From: Pisciglobus halotolerans
GTDB lineage: Bacteria > Bacillota > Bacilli > Lactobacillales > Carnobacteriaceae
Assembly: GCF_900113675.1 (NCBI RefSeq)
Contig: NZ_FOQE01000019.1
Coordinates: 1 to 44,224 of the forward strand
Direction: 5' to 3'
DNA length: 44,224 bases
Below are positions 26,372 to 34,987 of the stretch, piece by piece. Position 1 is the stretch's first letter. Every line of letters begins with the position of its first letter. Made by a program: the position numbers and the translations under genes. The notes under the pieces are model-generated. The model ran no database searches, had not been told where the DNA came from, and saw only the letters and a program-made list of their open reading frames with translations.

Positions 26372-27418
26372 CTACTCCTTTACTTTGAACTGGTTTAAGA
26401 AACGAATATCGTTTTGATAAAAACGACGAATATCTTCAATGCCATATTTCAACATGGCGACGCGATCAGGTCCTAACCCAAATGCAAATCCACTATATTT
26501 ATCGGTGTCGATCCCAGACATCTCTAAAACATTAGGGTGTACCATTCCTGCTCCTAAGATTTCGATCCAACCCGTATGCTTGCAGACGCTGCATCCTTTT
26601 CCGCCGCATTTGAAGCAGCTGACGTCAACTTCTACAGAAGGCTCAGTAAAAGGGAAGTAACTAGGACGAAGACGAATTTCACGATCTGCTCCAAAAAGCT
26701 CTTTAGCAAATACTTCAAGCGTTCCTTTCAAGTCAGCCATTGTAATATTTTCAGCTACGACAAGTCCTTCAATTTGATGGAATTGATGCGAGTGAGTAGC
26801 ATCATCATTATCACGGCGATAAACCTTTCCAGGGCTGATCATTTTTAATGGTCCCTTTGAGAAATCATGTGTATCCATGGTTCTCGCTTGAACAGGAGAC
26901 GTTTGCGTACGCAACAAAATATCATCAGTGATATAGAAAGTATCCTGCATGTCTCGTGCGGGATGGTCTTTCGGCAAATTCATGCGTTCAAAGTTGTAGC
27001 TGTCTTCCTCAACTTCTGGACCTTCTACGATTTGGTAACCCATGCCCAAAAACAAGTCTTCGATTTCTTCCATGATCTGTGTTAAAACATGACCTTGACC
27101 TTTGGCCACCGCTGTTCCCGGTAAGGTAACATCGATCGTCTCAGACATCAATTGTTCTTGCAGAGCTTGTCTTTCTAGTTCTTCTTTTTGTTTGTCCATT
27201 TCTTCGGTAATGGCTGTCCGTACATCGTTGACCATCGCGCCTACTACTGGTTTTTCTTCAGAGGGCAATTTTTTCATTCCTTTTGAGATCTCTGTGATCG
27301 GACCTTTTTTCCCTAAATAATCTATTCGAACTTGATTTAATGCTTTTAAATCATGTGAATCTTTGATTTGTTTCATCGCTTCTTCTTTTAAAGAAGTCAG
27401 TTGTTCCTTCATTTCCAT
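26372..27418 (-). CDS. pheS: Phenylalanyl-tRNA synthetase, alpha subunit
   Basis: A 348-aa catalytic subunit. The N-terminal coiled-coil region (about 1-90) is followed by the class II core. Motif 2 lies in the [18 protein letters not shown] segment, and motif 3 ([14 protein letters not shown]) is near 318-331. [17 protein letters not shown] insert with four cysteines lies at about 266-281, as in many Firmicute PheS proteins. The ATG has AAGGAG 7 bases upstream. Transcription starts at a promoter inside the end of the preceding HxlR gene and is gated by a T-box. Confidence 0.96.
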   Translation of the reverse strand: MEMKEQLTSLKEEAMKQIKDSHDLKALNQVRIDYLGKKGPITEISKGMKKLPSEEKPVVGAMVNDVRTAITEEMDKQKEELERQALQEQLMSETIDVTLPGTAVAKGQGHVLTQIMEEIEDLFLGMGYQIVEGPEVEEDSYNFERMNLPKDHPARDMQDTFYITDDILLRTQTSPVQARTMDTHDFSKGPLKMISPGKVYRRDNDDATHSHQFHQIEGLVVAENITMADLKGTLEVFAKELFGADREIRLRPSYFPFTEPSVEVDVSCFKCGGKGCSVCKHTGWIEILGAGMVHPNVLEMSGIDTDKYSGFAFGLGPDRVAMLKYGIEDIRRFYQNDIRFLNQFKVKE

Positions 27419-27526
27419 ATTGCTGCTCCTTTTCCTTTTTTCTAAAGTTCCTTTAGCTAAAAATCTATCTGATGCTCTTACGATTGATGCTTAAACTCGT
27501 TTTCCTTTCAAATAGTCTTTTTTGAT

Positions 27527-27798
27527 CTAAAAAAATAAAGACCCCGCCCCTAAAAAAGGGACGAGGTCTTCGCGGTACCACCCTAGTTTAGATCCTATTA
27601 CAGATCTACACTCTATACTAGTAACGGCTAGCACCGGAACTTTATTCATTACTTGCGTAAATTCCAAAGTCGACTCAGGAAGTGAATGTTCAGAAAAGTT
27701 GAAATACGACTACTTGCAGCCGATGATAGTCGCTCTCTCTATTTCACGCTTAACTTACTTTTTTCCGTCAAAGTCTTTTGATGATCTTATTCATATTT
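27527..27798 (-). promoter_or_regulatory. T-box leader of pheST (specifier TTC, Phe)
   Basis: The conserved T-box AGGGTGGTACCGCG lies at 27571-27584 on the minus strand. It is followed by a terminator (GACCTCGTCCC/GGGGCGGGGTC plus T's, 27527-27570). Upstream stem I contains TTC at 27701-27703 in the context GTATTTCAAC, matching phenylalanine. Uncharged tRNA-Phe is expected to stabilise the antiterminator and allow pheST transcription. Confidence 0.93.
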
Positions 27799-27827
27799 AG
27801 TTTACCGGATTGAGCATTTAAACTCAA
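27799..27827 (-). promoter_or_regulatory. Promoter of the pheST T-box operon
   Basis: TTGAGT and TAAACT are separated by 17 bases on the minus strand. The -35 overlaps the last codons of the HxlR gene. Confidence 0.6.
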
Positions 27828-28207
27828 GCTTGATTTTTTGCCATGTCTTCAGCGCAGATCCAGTCGTCTGCCCAATGTTGGATTTCTTCCATTACACCTT
27901 GGAGGGCTGTACCTTTTTCAGTCAAAGCATAAGCCACTCGCATAGTTGCTTCAGGATCGACTTTCCGCATGACAATTCCTTCTTTTTCTAATTCTTTCAA
28001 ACGTTCTACTAACACACGATCACTGACTTCAGGAATTGATGCTGCAATATCTTTAAAACGGCGAGGTCCTGTAAGCAATACATCGATAATAAGCCCCATC
28101 CATTTTTTCCCTAAAAAAGTAAACGTATGTTCAAACTTCGGACAAATGACTTTTGCTTTTTCGTTACACGACATAGTTTTTTCCGTTTCATTTTTAACGG
28201 ATGTCAT
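27824..28207 (-). CDS. HxlR-family redox-type transcriptional regulator
   Basis: A 127-aa winged-helix regulator of the HxlR/DUF24 family. The core LLTGPRRFKDIAASIPEVSDRVLVERLKELEKEG region (about 44-78) is the DNA-binding domain. Two cysteines near the N-terminus (Cys14 and Cys22) and one near the C-terminus (WICAED) are visible. B. subtilis HypR and YodB use a similarly placed N-terminal cysteine to sense disulfide or quinone stress. The ATG has AGAGGTG upstream. A TATAAT with TTACTA at 17 bp lies just upstream. The target gene is not adjacent, so the regulon is unknown. Confidence 0.85.
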   Translation of the reverse strand: MTSVKNETEKTMSCNEKAKVICPKFEHTFTFLGKKWMGLIIDVLLTGPRRFKDIAASIPEVSDRVLVERLKELEKEGIVMRKVDPEATMRVAYALTEKGTALQGVMEEIQHWADDWICAEDMAKNQA

Positions 28208-28290
28208 TGTTTCTCACCTCTTTTGAACTTATTATATCACATTTGGTTATTTTTAGTAAGTGAATCACGTGAAAAGACATAAAATAATCC

Positions 28291-28313
28291 TCACGCATCA
28301 AGGAGTGAGGGCT
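28291..28313 (-). terminator. Weak terminator after the HD-domain gene
   Basis: CCTCAC and GTGAGG form a 6-bp stem; on the minus strand an AT-rich tail (ATTATTTTATG) follows. Strength is uncertain. Confidence 0.4.
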
Positions 28314-28331
28314 TGAAGATGACTGCGTTGT

Positions 28332-28871
28332 TTACACAGTTAATGGCTTTAAACGTGTCCAAATCTGTTTTGCTTTATGTTTTGCTTTGCTGCTGATCAT
28401 TCCAGGCAGTGGTATAACAGCTTCTTTTGTTGCACAGTACTTATCAACCATTGTAACCACATAACTTTCTTTATATCTTGGCAATTTCATACAACCAGGA
28501 GCTGCAAGCCACATGTGTTTTTCAATAATGTCACATTCTAATTCGCTCAGTGCTGTAATTTCTTTAGCATTTTTCAAAGCTATTTGTGGATGCATAGCAG
28601 CGTGTGAACAGCCAGCATAATGTTGTTTAAACATTTCTCGATCTTCATGGAAAAAGTCATGCAATAAACCTGCACGGGCAATTGCACTACAATCTAAATT
28701 TAGTTTTTTTGCGATTTTGTAACTGGTGTAGGAAACACTAATGGAATGTTCCAATCGTGTTGAAAAGTGATGTTGTGTAATAGTTTGTAATTTTTGCACT
28801 GCTTCACTTGCCATTAAATCTTCAACCAATTTAACATACTCAAGATCCAGTCTCCAACTTGTTTCAGTCAT
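28332..28871 (-). CDS. HD-domain phosphohydrolase
   Basis: A 179-aa protein with an HD-superfamily metal site: His42 (RLEHSISVS), His71-Asp72 (GLLHDFFHE) and further His/Asp residues downstream (AGCSHAAMHP and EKHMW). Such enzymes cleave phosphate esters of nucleotides; the substrate is unknown. The start ATG at 28871 follows an AAGGAAG-like site. Related proteins are common in Lactobacillales next to TrmH-family genes, as here. It is probably transcribed by itself. Confidence 0.82.
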   Translation of the reverse strand: MTETSWRLDLEYVKLVEDLMASEAVQKLQTITQHHFSTRLEHSISVSYTSYKIAKKLNLDCSAIARAGLLHDFFHEDREMFKQHYAGCSHAAMHPQIALKNAKEITALSELECDIIEKHMWLAAPGCMKLPRYKESYVVTMVDKYCATKEAVIPLPGMISSKAKHKAKQIWTRLKPLTV

Positions 28872-29058
28872 GTAAAAACTTCCTTTTCATTTGTTGGTAG
28901 TGCTTTTCAACTTGTTTCTTATCATACAAGGTTTAATAGGAAAAATAAAGCTGAATGGACCTTTTTTTAAAGATTTCAAAAAAACTTAACATTTATAGTT
29001 TTATTCAATTTGTTTTGCTTGCTTTTTTAAAAAATAGCGCTTTGTGAGAACAAGGAGA

Positions 29059-29823
29059 CTAATTTTGCTGATACAATGCGAACATTAAAATACCAGCAGC
29101 AACCGCTACATTTAAAGATTCTGCATTTCCTTCAATCGGAATGTAAAGATTTTTGTCTGTTCTCTCCAACCATTTTCTATTCATGCCATTCCCTTCATTT
29201 CCCATTACTAAAGCAAAACGGCTCGCAGCAGGAATCTCGCGATAAGAAGCAGCATCTTTATTTAATTCTGTTCCATAAACAGGAACATGCTCATCTTTAA
29301 ACCAATCAAACCACTCTCCTAAGTCATTTTGAAAAACAGGAAAATGAAAATGACTGCCTTGTGTTGAACGCAATACCTTACTATTATATAGATCAACTGT
29401 TCCAGAGCCTAAAATAACTCCTGCAAAGCCTGCTGCATCCGCAGTTCGAATCATTGTCCCCACATTACCTGGATCTTGGACCTGATCTAACAGCAAATAG
29501 GGCTTTTCCGGAGTTTCCGGTTTTGTTGGTTCCTTTATCTCCACAACTGCAAAGAATCCTTGGTTTGTCCCCGTCTCGCTGATCGTTTGCGCAATCTCTT
29601 TTGATACAATATAAAGCTTATCATGAGGATATTTATTTTTATCTTCTTGTGCGATTGTTTCTGACAAAATGTATTCACGAACAGGTGCTTGATGTTTAAT
29701 GGCTTCTTCTACCATATGGCTGCCTTCGATCAAGTAAGCTCCAGCCGCTGTCCGACCTTTCTTTGTGAGGAGCTTTTTCCATTGTTTTACACGTTCATTT
29801 TTTTTCGATAAAATTTTTTCCAT
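29059..29823 (-). CDS. TrmH/SpoU-family RNA methyltransferase (YsgA-like)
   Basis: A 254-aa SPOUT enzyme, presumably a 2'-O-ribose methyltransferase of rRNA or tRNA. The N-terminal substrate-binding domain (about 1-95) precedes the knotted SAM domain, with motif 1 (DPGNVGTMIRTADAAGF), motif 2 (ALVMGNEGNGM) and motif 3 (IPIEGNAESLNVAVAAGIL). I start at ATG 29823 because AGAGAGG precedes it by 9 bases; ATG 29850 has no site. In Bacillus the equivalent gene (ysgA) lies just upstream of pheST, as here. The exact RNA target is not known. Confidence 0.92.
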   Translation of the reverse strand: MEKILSKKNERVKQWKKLLTKKGRTAAGAYLIEGSHMVEEAIKHQAPVREYILSETIAQEDKNKYPHDKLYIVSKEIAQTISETGTNQGFFAVVEIKEPTKPETPEKPYLLLDQVQDPGNVGTMIRTADAAGFAGVILGSGTVDLYNSKVLRSTQGSHFHFPVFQNDLGEWFDWFKDEHVPVYGTELNKDAASYREIPAASRFALVMGNEGNGMNRKWLERTDKNLYIPIEGNAESLNVAVAAGILMFALYQQN

Positions 29824-29866
29824 TGCCTTCAGCCTCTCTGAGTTGTTCATGATTTTATTCTATAAG

Positions 29867-29898
29867 AAAAGCTGCTCCTGTAAAAGAGCAGCTTTTTT
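29867..29898 (-). terminator. Terminator of the M23 hydrolase gene
   Basis: AAAAGCTGCTC pairs with GAGCAGCTTTT, with T's on either side. It lies 11 bp after the hydrolase stop and before the methyltransferase gene. Confidence 0.85.
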
Positions 29899-29908
29899 CT
29901 TCTATCAA

Positions 29909-31273
29909 TTATAGGCCTAAATAAGGTGCCGGATTGACACGTGTGCCATTTTTATAAACTTCAAAGTGCAAATGAACGCCTGTTGAAGAACCAGTTGTTC
30001 CCATTGTTCCAATTTGCTGACCTTGAGATACTTTTTGTCCAGGTACAACTGTCAAACTACCTGCTTGCATATGAGCATACAATGTTTGAATGCCGTCTCC
30101 GTGGTCGATCTTAACGTGGTAACCCCATGAACTATGGTACTCTGCTTTCACAACGACACCACTTTTAGCTGCTACGATTGGACCGCTGCCGCCAAAGTCA
30201 ATTCCGCCATGTAATTTTTTGTGTCCAGTTATCGGATGAACCCGGTAACCAAAATGAGAAGTTACATAACTGCCGCCTGGACGGATAAATCCAGAGCTAG
30301 ATGTTGTTTTTTGACTAGAAGAACTGCTTGAGCTTGAAGAACTGCTTGAAGTTTTGGTAGAAGCTTCAACCGTTGTTTGTTGATCAGCTGTCTTCTGTTC
30401 CGCCGCTCTCTGTTCAGCTGCTTTTTGTTCAGCTGCTTTTCTAGCTTCTTCTTCAGCTTTCCGTTGTCTTTCTTGTCTTGCAGCTTCTTCAGCTAAAATG
30501 CGTTCTTGTTCTTTTTTCATATTGGCATCCAATGTACTTGTACGTTGTGCCACTGTTTCTTGCTCTTGTACAAAAGAATTCTTTTCTGATTCTGTCATAT
30601 GATAATTTTGTGCCACTTGCACGATTTTATCATCTAATTCCGCTTTTTGTGCCAACAAGTTATTGCGGCTCACTTCAATTTCAGCTTTCAGTTTTTCAAC
30701 TTCAGCTTTTTCTTTTTGTGCTAAAGCTTCTTTTTCTTCAAGCGCTTTTTCGTCGTTCATTTGTTGTGTGACAATATCTTGATTAGCTTCTACTAATTGA
30801 GAAATGACACCGATTCGTCCAAGCAAATCTGAAAAGCTATCAGAAGCAAGGATTAAATCTACTAGGTCAGTCGTATTTGCATCTTTTTGAACAGATCTAG
30901 CTTGATTCGCCAACTTTTCTTTACGTTGAGCAATCAATTTCTTTAATGCTTCAATTTCTTCTTGTAACTTCTTAATTTTTTCTTGTGTTTCTGCTAATTT
31001 CTCTTCTTGTGCTTTTAACTTACGCACAACTTCATCAATTTTTGTTTGGAGTGTTTTAACATCATTCTCTAGAGAAACTTTTTCTTCTGCTAAACTCTTC
31101 ATTGTTTTTTCAGAAGCTTCGATATCTTTTTGCAATTCATTTTTTTGCTGTTCTAATGCGCTTTTTTCTTGCTTCATTTCATCTAAAGAAGCAGCATCGG
31201 CTGTTATCGGAGCCATTAAGGGCCCAGCCAACAAAGATAAAGCCACAAAGCTTGTAAGTACCCTTTTTTTCAC
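29909..31273 (-). CDS. Secreted M23-family peptidoglycan hydrolase with coiled-coil regulator domain
   Basis: A 454-aa secreted protein. A signal peptide (1-~28, with an ADAA cleavage site) is followed by a long coiled coil (about 30-280, as in PcsB/CwlO-type proteins). A Glu/Ala-rich stretch and a serine-rich linker follow (about 300-325, with a run of 12 Ser). The M23 metallopeptidase is C-terminal. The zinc ligands HGGID (His355, Asp359) and HLH (His434, His436) and the additional His401 are present. It resembles FtsEX-regulated enzymes that cut peptide cross-links, possibly at the division septum. The start is GTG with GGGAGAG upstream. A cre-like site lies at 31436. Confidence 0.9.
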   Translation of the reverse strand: MKKRVLTSFVALSLLAGPLMAPITADAASLDEMKQEKSALEQQKNELQKDIEASEKTMKSLAEEKVSLENDVKTLQTKIDEVVRKLKAQEEKLAETQEKIKKLQEEIEALKKLIAQRKEKLANQARSVQKDANTTDLVDLILASDSFSDLLGRIGVISQLVEANQDIVTQQMNDEKALEEKEALAQKEKAEVEKLKAEIEVSRNNLLAQKAELDDKIVQVAQNYHMTESEKNSFVQEQETVAQRTSTLDANMKKEQERILAEEAARQERQRKAEEEARKAAEQKAAEQRAAEQKTADQQTTVEASTKTSSSSSSSSSSSSQKTTSSSGFIRPGGSYVTSHFGYRVHPITGHKKLHGGIDFGGSGPIVAAKSGVVVKAEYHSSWGYHVKIDHGDGIQTLYAHMQAGSLTVVPGQKVSQGQQIGTMGTTGSSTGVHLHFEVYKNGTRVNPAPYLGL

Positions 31274-31750
31274 TTTCTTCTTACTCTCCCATCAATCATT
31301 TTCATTTTATGATTTATTCGTTTATTTTGAACATCGCTTTTCTGTTTTTCGCAACAGTAAAAGAATATCACATAAAAAGGAACAGAAAAATGTAAGTTGT
31401 GTAACAAATTACCCAGTATATTACAACCATATTACTGAAAGCGCTTTTTGTTGTTTTCAGGTCAAAAAAGTCAATAAAAGACTGCTTTCTTGTTTTTTCA
31501 TTGTTTTCTAAAAGCCTTTCGCTCAATCGCTTTCAAGTACGATTGTTTCACAGTATTTTCAATAGCTAAACCCGTTTTTTAATCAGCTTTCTTTAAGTTT
31601 TTCAAGGAAAATAGAGTTCGTTTCTGTTGTCTATATTTGTCACATTTAGTTCAAATCTCTCTCATCAATTCTCACTATTTTCTAATATTTGTACATTTAG
31701 CCAAGAAAAAAGAAGCGATTATTTTTTATTTCGTCCATAATTGGATACTA
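31274..31750. other. AT-rich region upstream of the M23 hydrolase gene
   Basis: About 475 bases precede the hydrolase gene with no coding potential. The region contains a cre-like site, several TGTNA-like half-sites (31391-31405) and T-rich tracts. No clear promoter pair was found. An unusually long 5' region is possible. Confidence 0.45.
31436..31449. promoter_or_regulatory. cre-like site upstream of the M23 hydrolase gene
   Basis: TGAAAGCGCTTTTT has the complete TGAAAGCGCTTT core of the CcpA-binding consensus, lacking only the last CA. It lies 163 bp upstream of the GTG start. CcpA itself is encoded in this window. Confidence 0.5.
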
Positions 31751-31787
31751 AAAAAAGTTTTTCTCAAAAAATGGAGAAAAACTTTTT
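31751..31787. terminator. Terminator of yjbQ
   Basis: AAAAAGTTTTTCTC and GAGAAAAACTTTTT are perfect 14-bp arms. On the minus strand the stem is followed by seven T's. It lies about 69 bp after the yjbQ stop. Confidence 0.82.
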
Positions 31788-31855
31788 CGTTTGAATCATT
31801 TAAAAATATTTTTTTACATTAAAACCTGAACTGTTCTAAACAATATTGTGTACCT

Positions 31856-32263
31856 TTATCCTTCTACAATTTTAACAAAAAAATGCCGGTTCCGCGGACC
31901 ATCGAAATCCCAAAAATATAAACTTTGCCAGGTGCCAAATAATATCTTTCCATTTGTTAGGATAACCATTTCGCTAGTGCCAGTAACGGAAGATTTCAAG
32001 TGTCCATCTGAATTTCCTTCTTGGTGAACGAATGCTGCTCTGTTCGGAAAAGTTTCACGATAAGCTAAATCCAGATCACGTTGTACATCAAGATCTGCAT
32101 TCTCATTGATCGTGATGGCTGCGGTTGTATGCGGACAGAAAATCAGCACGATCCCATCTTCTATGCCGCTTTCTGTCACTGCTTCTTCAACAAAATGGTC
32201 AATATTTGTTAAAGATTGTTTCTCTTTCGTTTCCATTTCGATTTTTTTCAGAAAAGGTTTCAT
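31856..32263 (-). CDS. YjbQ family protein
   Basis: A 135-aa single-domain protein of the YjbQ (UPF0047) family. The conserved CPHTTAAITINENAD segment at about 44-58 and a His-rich HQEGNSDGHLKSS segment match it, as do the GTWQSLYFWDFDGPR segment and the tail. The family has been linked to thiamine-phosphate synthase activity, which may be a secondary activity; the true role is unsettled. The length is usual. The ATG has AGGAGGAAG upstream. It is divergent from the D-Asp ligase gene and appears monocistronic. Confidence 0.85.
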   Translation of the reverse strand: MKPFLKKIEMETKEKQSLTNIDHFVEEAVTESGIEDGIVLIFCPHTTAAITINENADLDVQRDLDLAYRETFPNRAAFVHQEGNSDGHLKSSVTGTSEMVILTNGKILFGTWQSLYFWDFDGPRNRHFFVKIVEG

Positions 32264-32666
32264 TTTCTTCCTCCTATTTGAATGCCTTTTATTTGTCTAT
32301 TGCCCACCCTTTTCAACTGTATTAAAAAAAGGATTATTTGACCAATCAAAGCACTTTTTATTTGGCCTCTTTCCTTGACTCTGCTGTTTCCCCTTGCTTC
32401 TTCATTTCGCCAAACGTTCGTTATCTTTTATTGTTATCATGAACATAGCTTTTCGATGAAAATAGTATGCGGAACCATTCACTCTAAATGCTCTGATCCT
32501 ATAGAGTTAGTGTGTCATTCTATATTCGTATATGTTATACTTTTTTTGAAAAAGAATACTATCAAAAAAAGATTCGTCTGATCTGCTTCTTTATTTCTTA
32601 TGCAACAAGTTTCTATACAAAAGCAATAGATCAGTCAAATGCAACGCACAATGAGGAGGAAATGAA
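32264..32666. other. Divergent yjbQ/D-Asp ligase intergenic region
   Basis: 403 bases. It contains the D-Asp ligase promoter with an extended -10 (TATACT at 32536-32541 with TG two bases before) and a leader of about 125 bases. No coding sequence and no known riboswitch was seen. Confidence 0.5.
32536..32541 (+). promoter_or_regulatory. Extended -10 of the D-Asp ligase operon
   Basis: TGTTATACT is an extended -10, about 125 bp upstream of the ligase start. A clear -35 is absent, as often with extended -10 promoters. Confidence 0.4.
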
Positions 32667-33890
32667 TTGGATACATCGATCTCTAAGCAGACTTTTATTC
32701 CTGTGATACTAGGTGGTAATTTAGGAGGGTACAGCACAGCTCGTTCCTTCTATGAAGCTTACAACGTATCTTCAGTTGTTGTTTGTTCCTTGGTTACGGG
32801 AGCCATTGATCACTCTGTTTTTATCGAACCATTTGTCAGCAAAAATATGATGAAACCTGATGATTTTATTCAGACTTTAAAGGAACTGGATAAAAAGTAT
32901 GGAGATAAAAAAATCCTGCTGATCGGTAGTTCGGATAACCATGTAGAGCTGATCGTTCAACACAGAGACCAAATACCGGCTAACTGGATCGTCCCTTATA
33001 TAGATGAGCAAAAGTTCTATTACGGAACAAACAAAGAAAGTTTTTATGAAATCTGCGAACGTATTGGTGTGCCTTATCCAAAAACAAAGGTCATTCATCA
33101 GTTGGATCTTGATCTGCCATTTGATTACCCTATTATTATCAAACCAGCAGACAGTATGAAATGGCATGAAATATCATTCCCAGGAAAAATGAAAGTCTAT
33201 TTATGCGAAAATGAAGAACAATACAAGAAAATCGTACAAGACGTCTATGATAATCATTATGAAGGTTCATTAATTTTACAAGAATATATTCGCGGTGATG
33301 ATTCTGCTATGGGTGTGGTCACCTGTTATAGCGACAAAGACCAACACGAAGTCAAACTGATTTCATTTGGACAAACCTTGTTAGAAGACCACACACCTTC
33401 AGCAATCGGAAATCACTTGTCTATTTTGACACGCGAAGAAATACAAGTCACTGAAGATGTTAAAAAGTTATTGGCTGAACTTCAATGGACTGGTTTCTCA
33501 AATTTTGATTTAAAATACGATGAACGCGACCAAACATATAAGTTTTTTGAATTAAATGCCCGACTTGGCCGCAGCAATTATTATGTGACAGCTGCAGGTG
33601 CAAATACAGCTACTTATTACGTTCGAGACTTCATTAAAGAAGAACCGATCCCTTATCAAGTTTCTAGAGAAGAGATTCTTTATTCAGCTGTTCCTAAACG
33701 TCTATTGTTAGCAAATATTCAATCAACCAAGACACAACAAAAAGTAAAAGAACTTTATCGACGCAAAAAAGTTTTCCATCCGTTAAATAGTCCTCAAGAA
33801 CCACAATGGAAACGAAAACTTTATGTTAAAATGGCTACAATGAATTACTTTAAAAAATTCAAGCAATATCCTCAAAATCCTGATTTCTAA
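32667..33890 (+). CDS. D-aspartate ligase (ATP-grasp)
   Basis: A 407-aa ATP-grasp carboxylate-amine ligase. It fits Asl-fm, which adds D-Asp to the Lys side chain of UDP-MurNAc-pentapeptide and so builds the D-Asx interpeptide bridge. Visible motifs are the N-terminal ILGGNLGGYS, the ATP-grasp IIIKPADS segment (about 152-159), LILQEYIRGDDS (about 195-206) and the metal-binding FFELNARLGRSNYY (about 292-305). The start is TTG with GGAGGA 7 bases upstream. The next gene is an aspartate racemase, which supplies the substrate, so the assignment is supported by context. Other ATP-grasp ligases remain possible. Confidence 0.87.
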   Translation: MDTSISKQTFIPVILGGNLGGYSTARSFYEAYNVSSVVVCSLVTGAIDHSVFIEPFVSKNMMKPDDFIQTLKELDKKYGDKKILLIGSSDNHVELIVQHRDQIPANWIVPYIDEQKFYYGTNKESFYEICERIGVPYPKTKVIHQLDLDLPFDYPIIIKPADSMKWHEISFPGKMKVYLCENEEQYKKIVQDVYDNHYEGSLILQEYIRGDDSAMGVVTCYSDKDQHEVKLISFGQTLLEDHTPSAIGNHLSILTREEIQVTEDVKKLLAELQWTGFSNFDLKYDERDQTYKFFELNARLGRSNYYVTAAGANTATYYVRDFIKEEPIPYQVSREEILYSAVPKRLLLANIQSTKTQQKVKELYRRKKVFHPLNSPQEPQWKRKLYVKMATMNYFKKFKQYPQNPDF

Positions 33891-33946
33891 TCATCGGAAT
33901 AAGCGCATTGCCAAACAGTGCTATTAGGGGATGAAAGGTGAATAAA

Positions 33947-34660
33947 ATGAAACATTTTTTTGGTATTCTGGGCGGAATGGGTTCAGTGGCAACGACAAAC
34001 TTCTTGATTGAACTCAATAAGCGTTATCACCCCGGAAAAGATCAAGATTATTTTAACTATGTTCTATTTAACCATGCGGAAGTGCCGGATCGCACAGCTT
34101 ATATCCTTGATCGATCTAATCCTGATCCTTTGCCTCCTTTATTAGAATCGATCGAACAACTTAGCAAATTAGAACCAGCTTTTATCATTCTCCCCTGCAA
34201 TACGGCTCACTATTTTATGCCGTCCCTAAAGGAAAGTACTTCGATTCCAATCATTGATATGATTGAAGAAACACTGATTTGTTTAAAGCAACAATTTGGT
34301 GAAAAGAAAACGATTGGCCTAGCTGGAACAGAAGGAACGATAAAAAGTCGGCTATATCAAACGCCTTTGGAAGAAGCTGGTTACACGGTAACTCTTCCGC
34401 CAGAAAATTTACAAAAAAAAATAAATGAACTAATCTATACACAAGTCAAAAATGAAGGATCCGTTTCTTTGCCTTTTTATTATGATATTCTTCGCTCTTT
34501 CATTGATATGGGATGCGACGCTGTCTTGCTTTGTTGTACAGAAGTTTCATTTGCAAACAGTCAAGACGATGAAAAAATTTATCCAGTGATCGATACCGAA
34601 AAAGTATTATTAGAAAAAACGATCGCTTTAGCAAAACAATTAAAAGAAAAAAACGAGTAG
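33947..34660 (+). CDS. Aspartate racemase
   Basis: A 237-aa cofactor-independent Asp/Glu racemase. Two catalytic cysteines are visible: Cys84 (LPCNTAHYF) and Cys197 (CCTEVSF), and the N-terminal GILGGMGS is typical. It lies 56 bp after the D-aspartate ligase gene and is very likely cotranscribed, providing D-Asp. The ATG at 33947 follows AAAGGTGA; a GTG at 33938 also has a usable AGGGG site. Sequence alone does not fully separate it from other Asp/Glu racemases, but the partner gene makes the assignment strong. Confidence 0.9.
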   Translation: MKHFFGILGGMGSVATTNFLIELNKRYHPGKDQDYFNYVLFNHAEVPDRTAYILDRSNPDPLPPLLESIEQLSKLEPAFIILPCNTAHYFMPSLKESTSIPIIDMIEETLICLKQQFGEKKTIGLAGTEGTIKSRLYQTPLEEAGYTVTLPPENLQKKINELIYTQVKNEGSVSLPFYYDILRSFIDMGCDAVLLCCTEVSFANSQDDEKIYPVIDTEKVLLEKTIALAKQLKEKNE

Positions 34661-34687
34661 CCTTTTTAAAAGGCTGCTCGTTTTTTT
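34652..34687 (+). terminator. Terminator of the D-Asp operon
   Basis: AACGAG.AGCCTTTT pairs with AAAAGGCT.CTCGTT, followed by seven T's. The racemase stop codon lies inside the stem. The structured repeat element copy 2 begins right after it. Confidence 0.9.
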
Positions 34688-34963
34688 GGGTCTTCCTCTT
34701 TTAACGTTGGTAAAGAAATTTTCTACGGTCGATGGGCTACTGATGGAAAGCTAAGAGAACACATTGAGCCGAAAATCGCGTCTCAATGCTTGCAAGCTTC
34801 AAACTTAGTGTAACGGTTAAAGTCTAACACTAAGTGATTCACATTGCATCTTTTTTCATGGCTATCAGTAGCCCTATGCGCCTCCTGAAATTTCTAGAAA
34901 TAGGATTCTAACGAGCTTAGCATTAAAAAATTGATATTTTACAGACCAACGTTAAATATTGTA
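34688..34963. repeat. Structured ~280-bp repeat element, copy 2
   Basis: Homologous along its full length to 8957-9238, in the same orientation. Nested inverted repeats are clear: TTTAACGTTGGT (34700-34711) with 34945-34956; AGAAATTT (34714-34721) with 34888-34895; GGGCTACTGAT (34734-34744) with 34864-34874. Internal hairpins pair CATTGAG (34762-34768) with CTCAATG (34782-34788), and ACTTAGTGT with ACACTAAGT. No reading frame or transposase. It sits between convergent racemase and pepV. Confidence 0.78.
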
Positions 34964-34987
34964 GAACCGTTTTTTTCTTTTAGTCGC

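Noticed and set aside
31391-31405. Possible WalR box upstream of the M23 hydrolase gene
   Set aside because: TGTAAG and TGTAAC are present, but with a 3-base rather than the 5-base spacer of the WalR consensus, so the match is not convincing.
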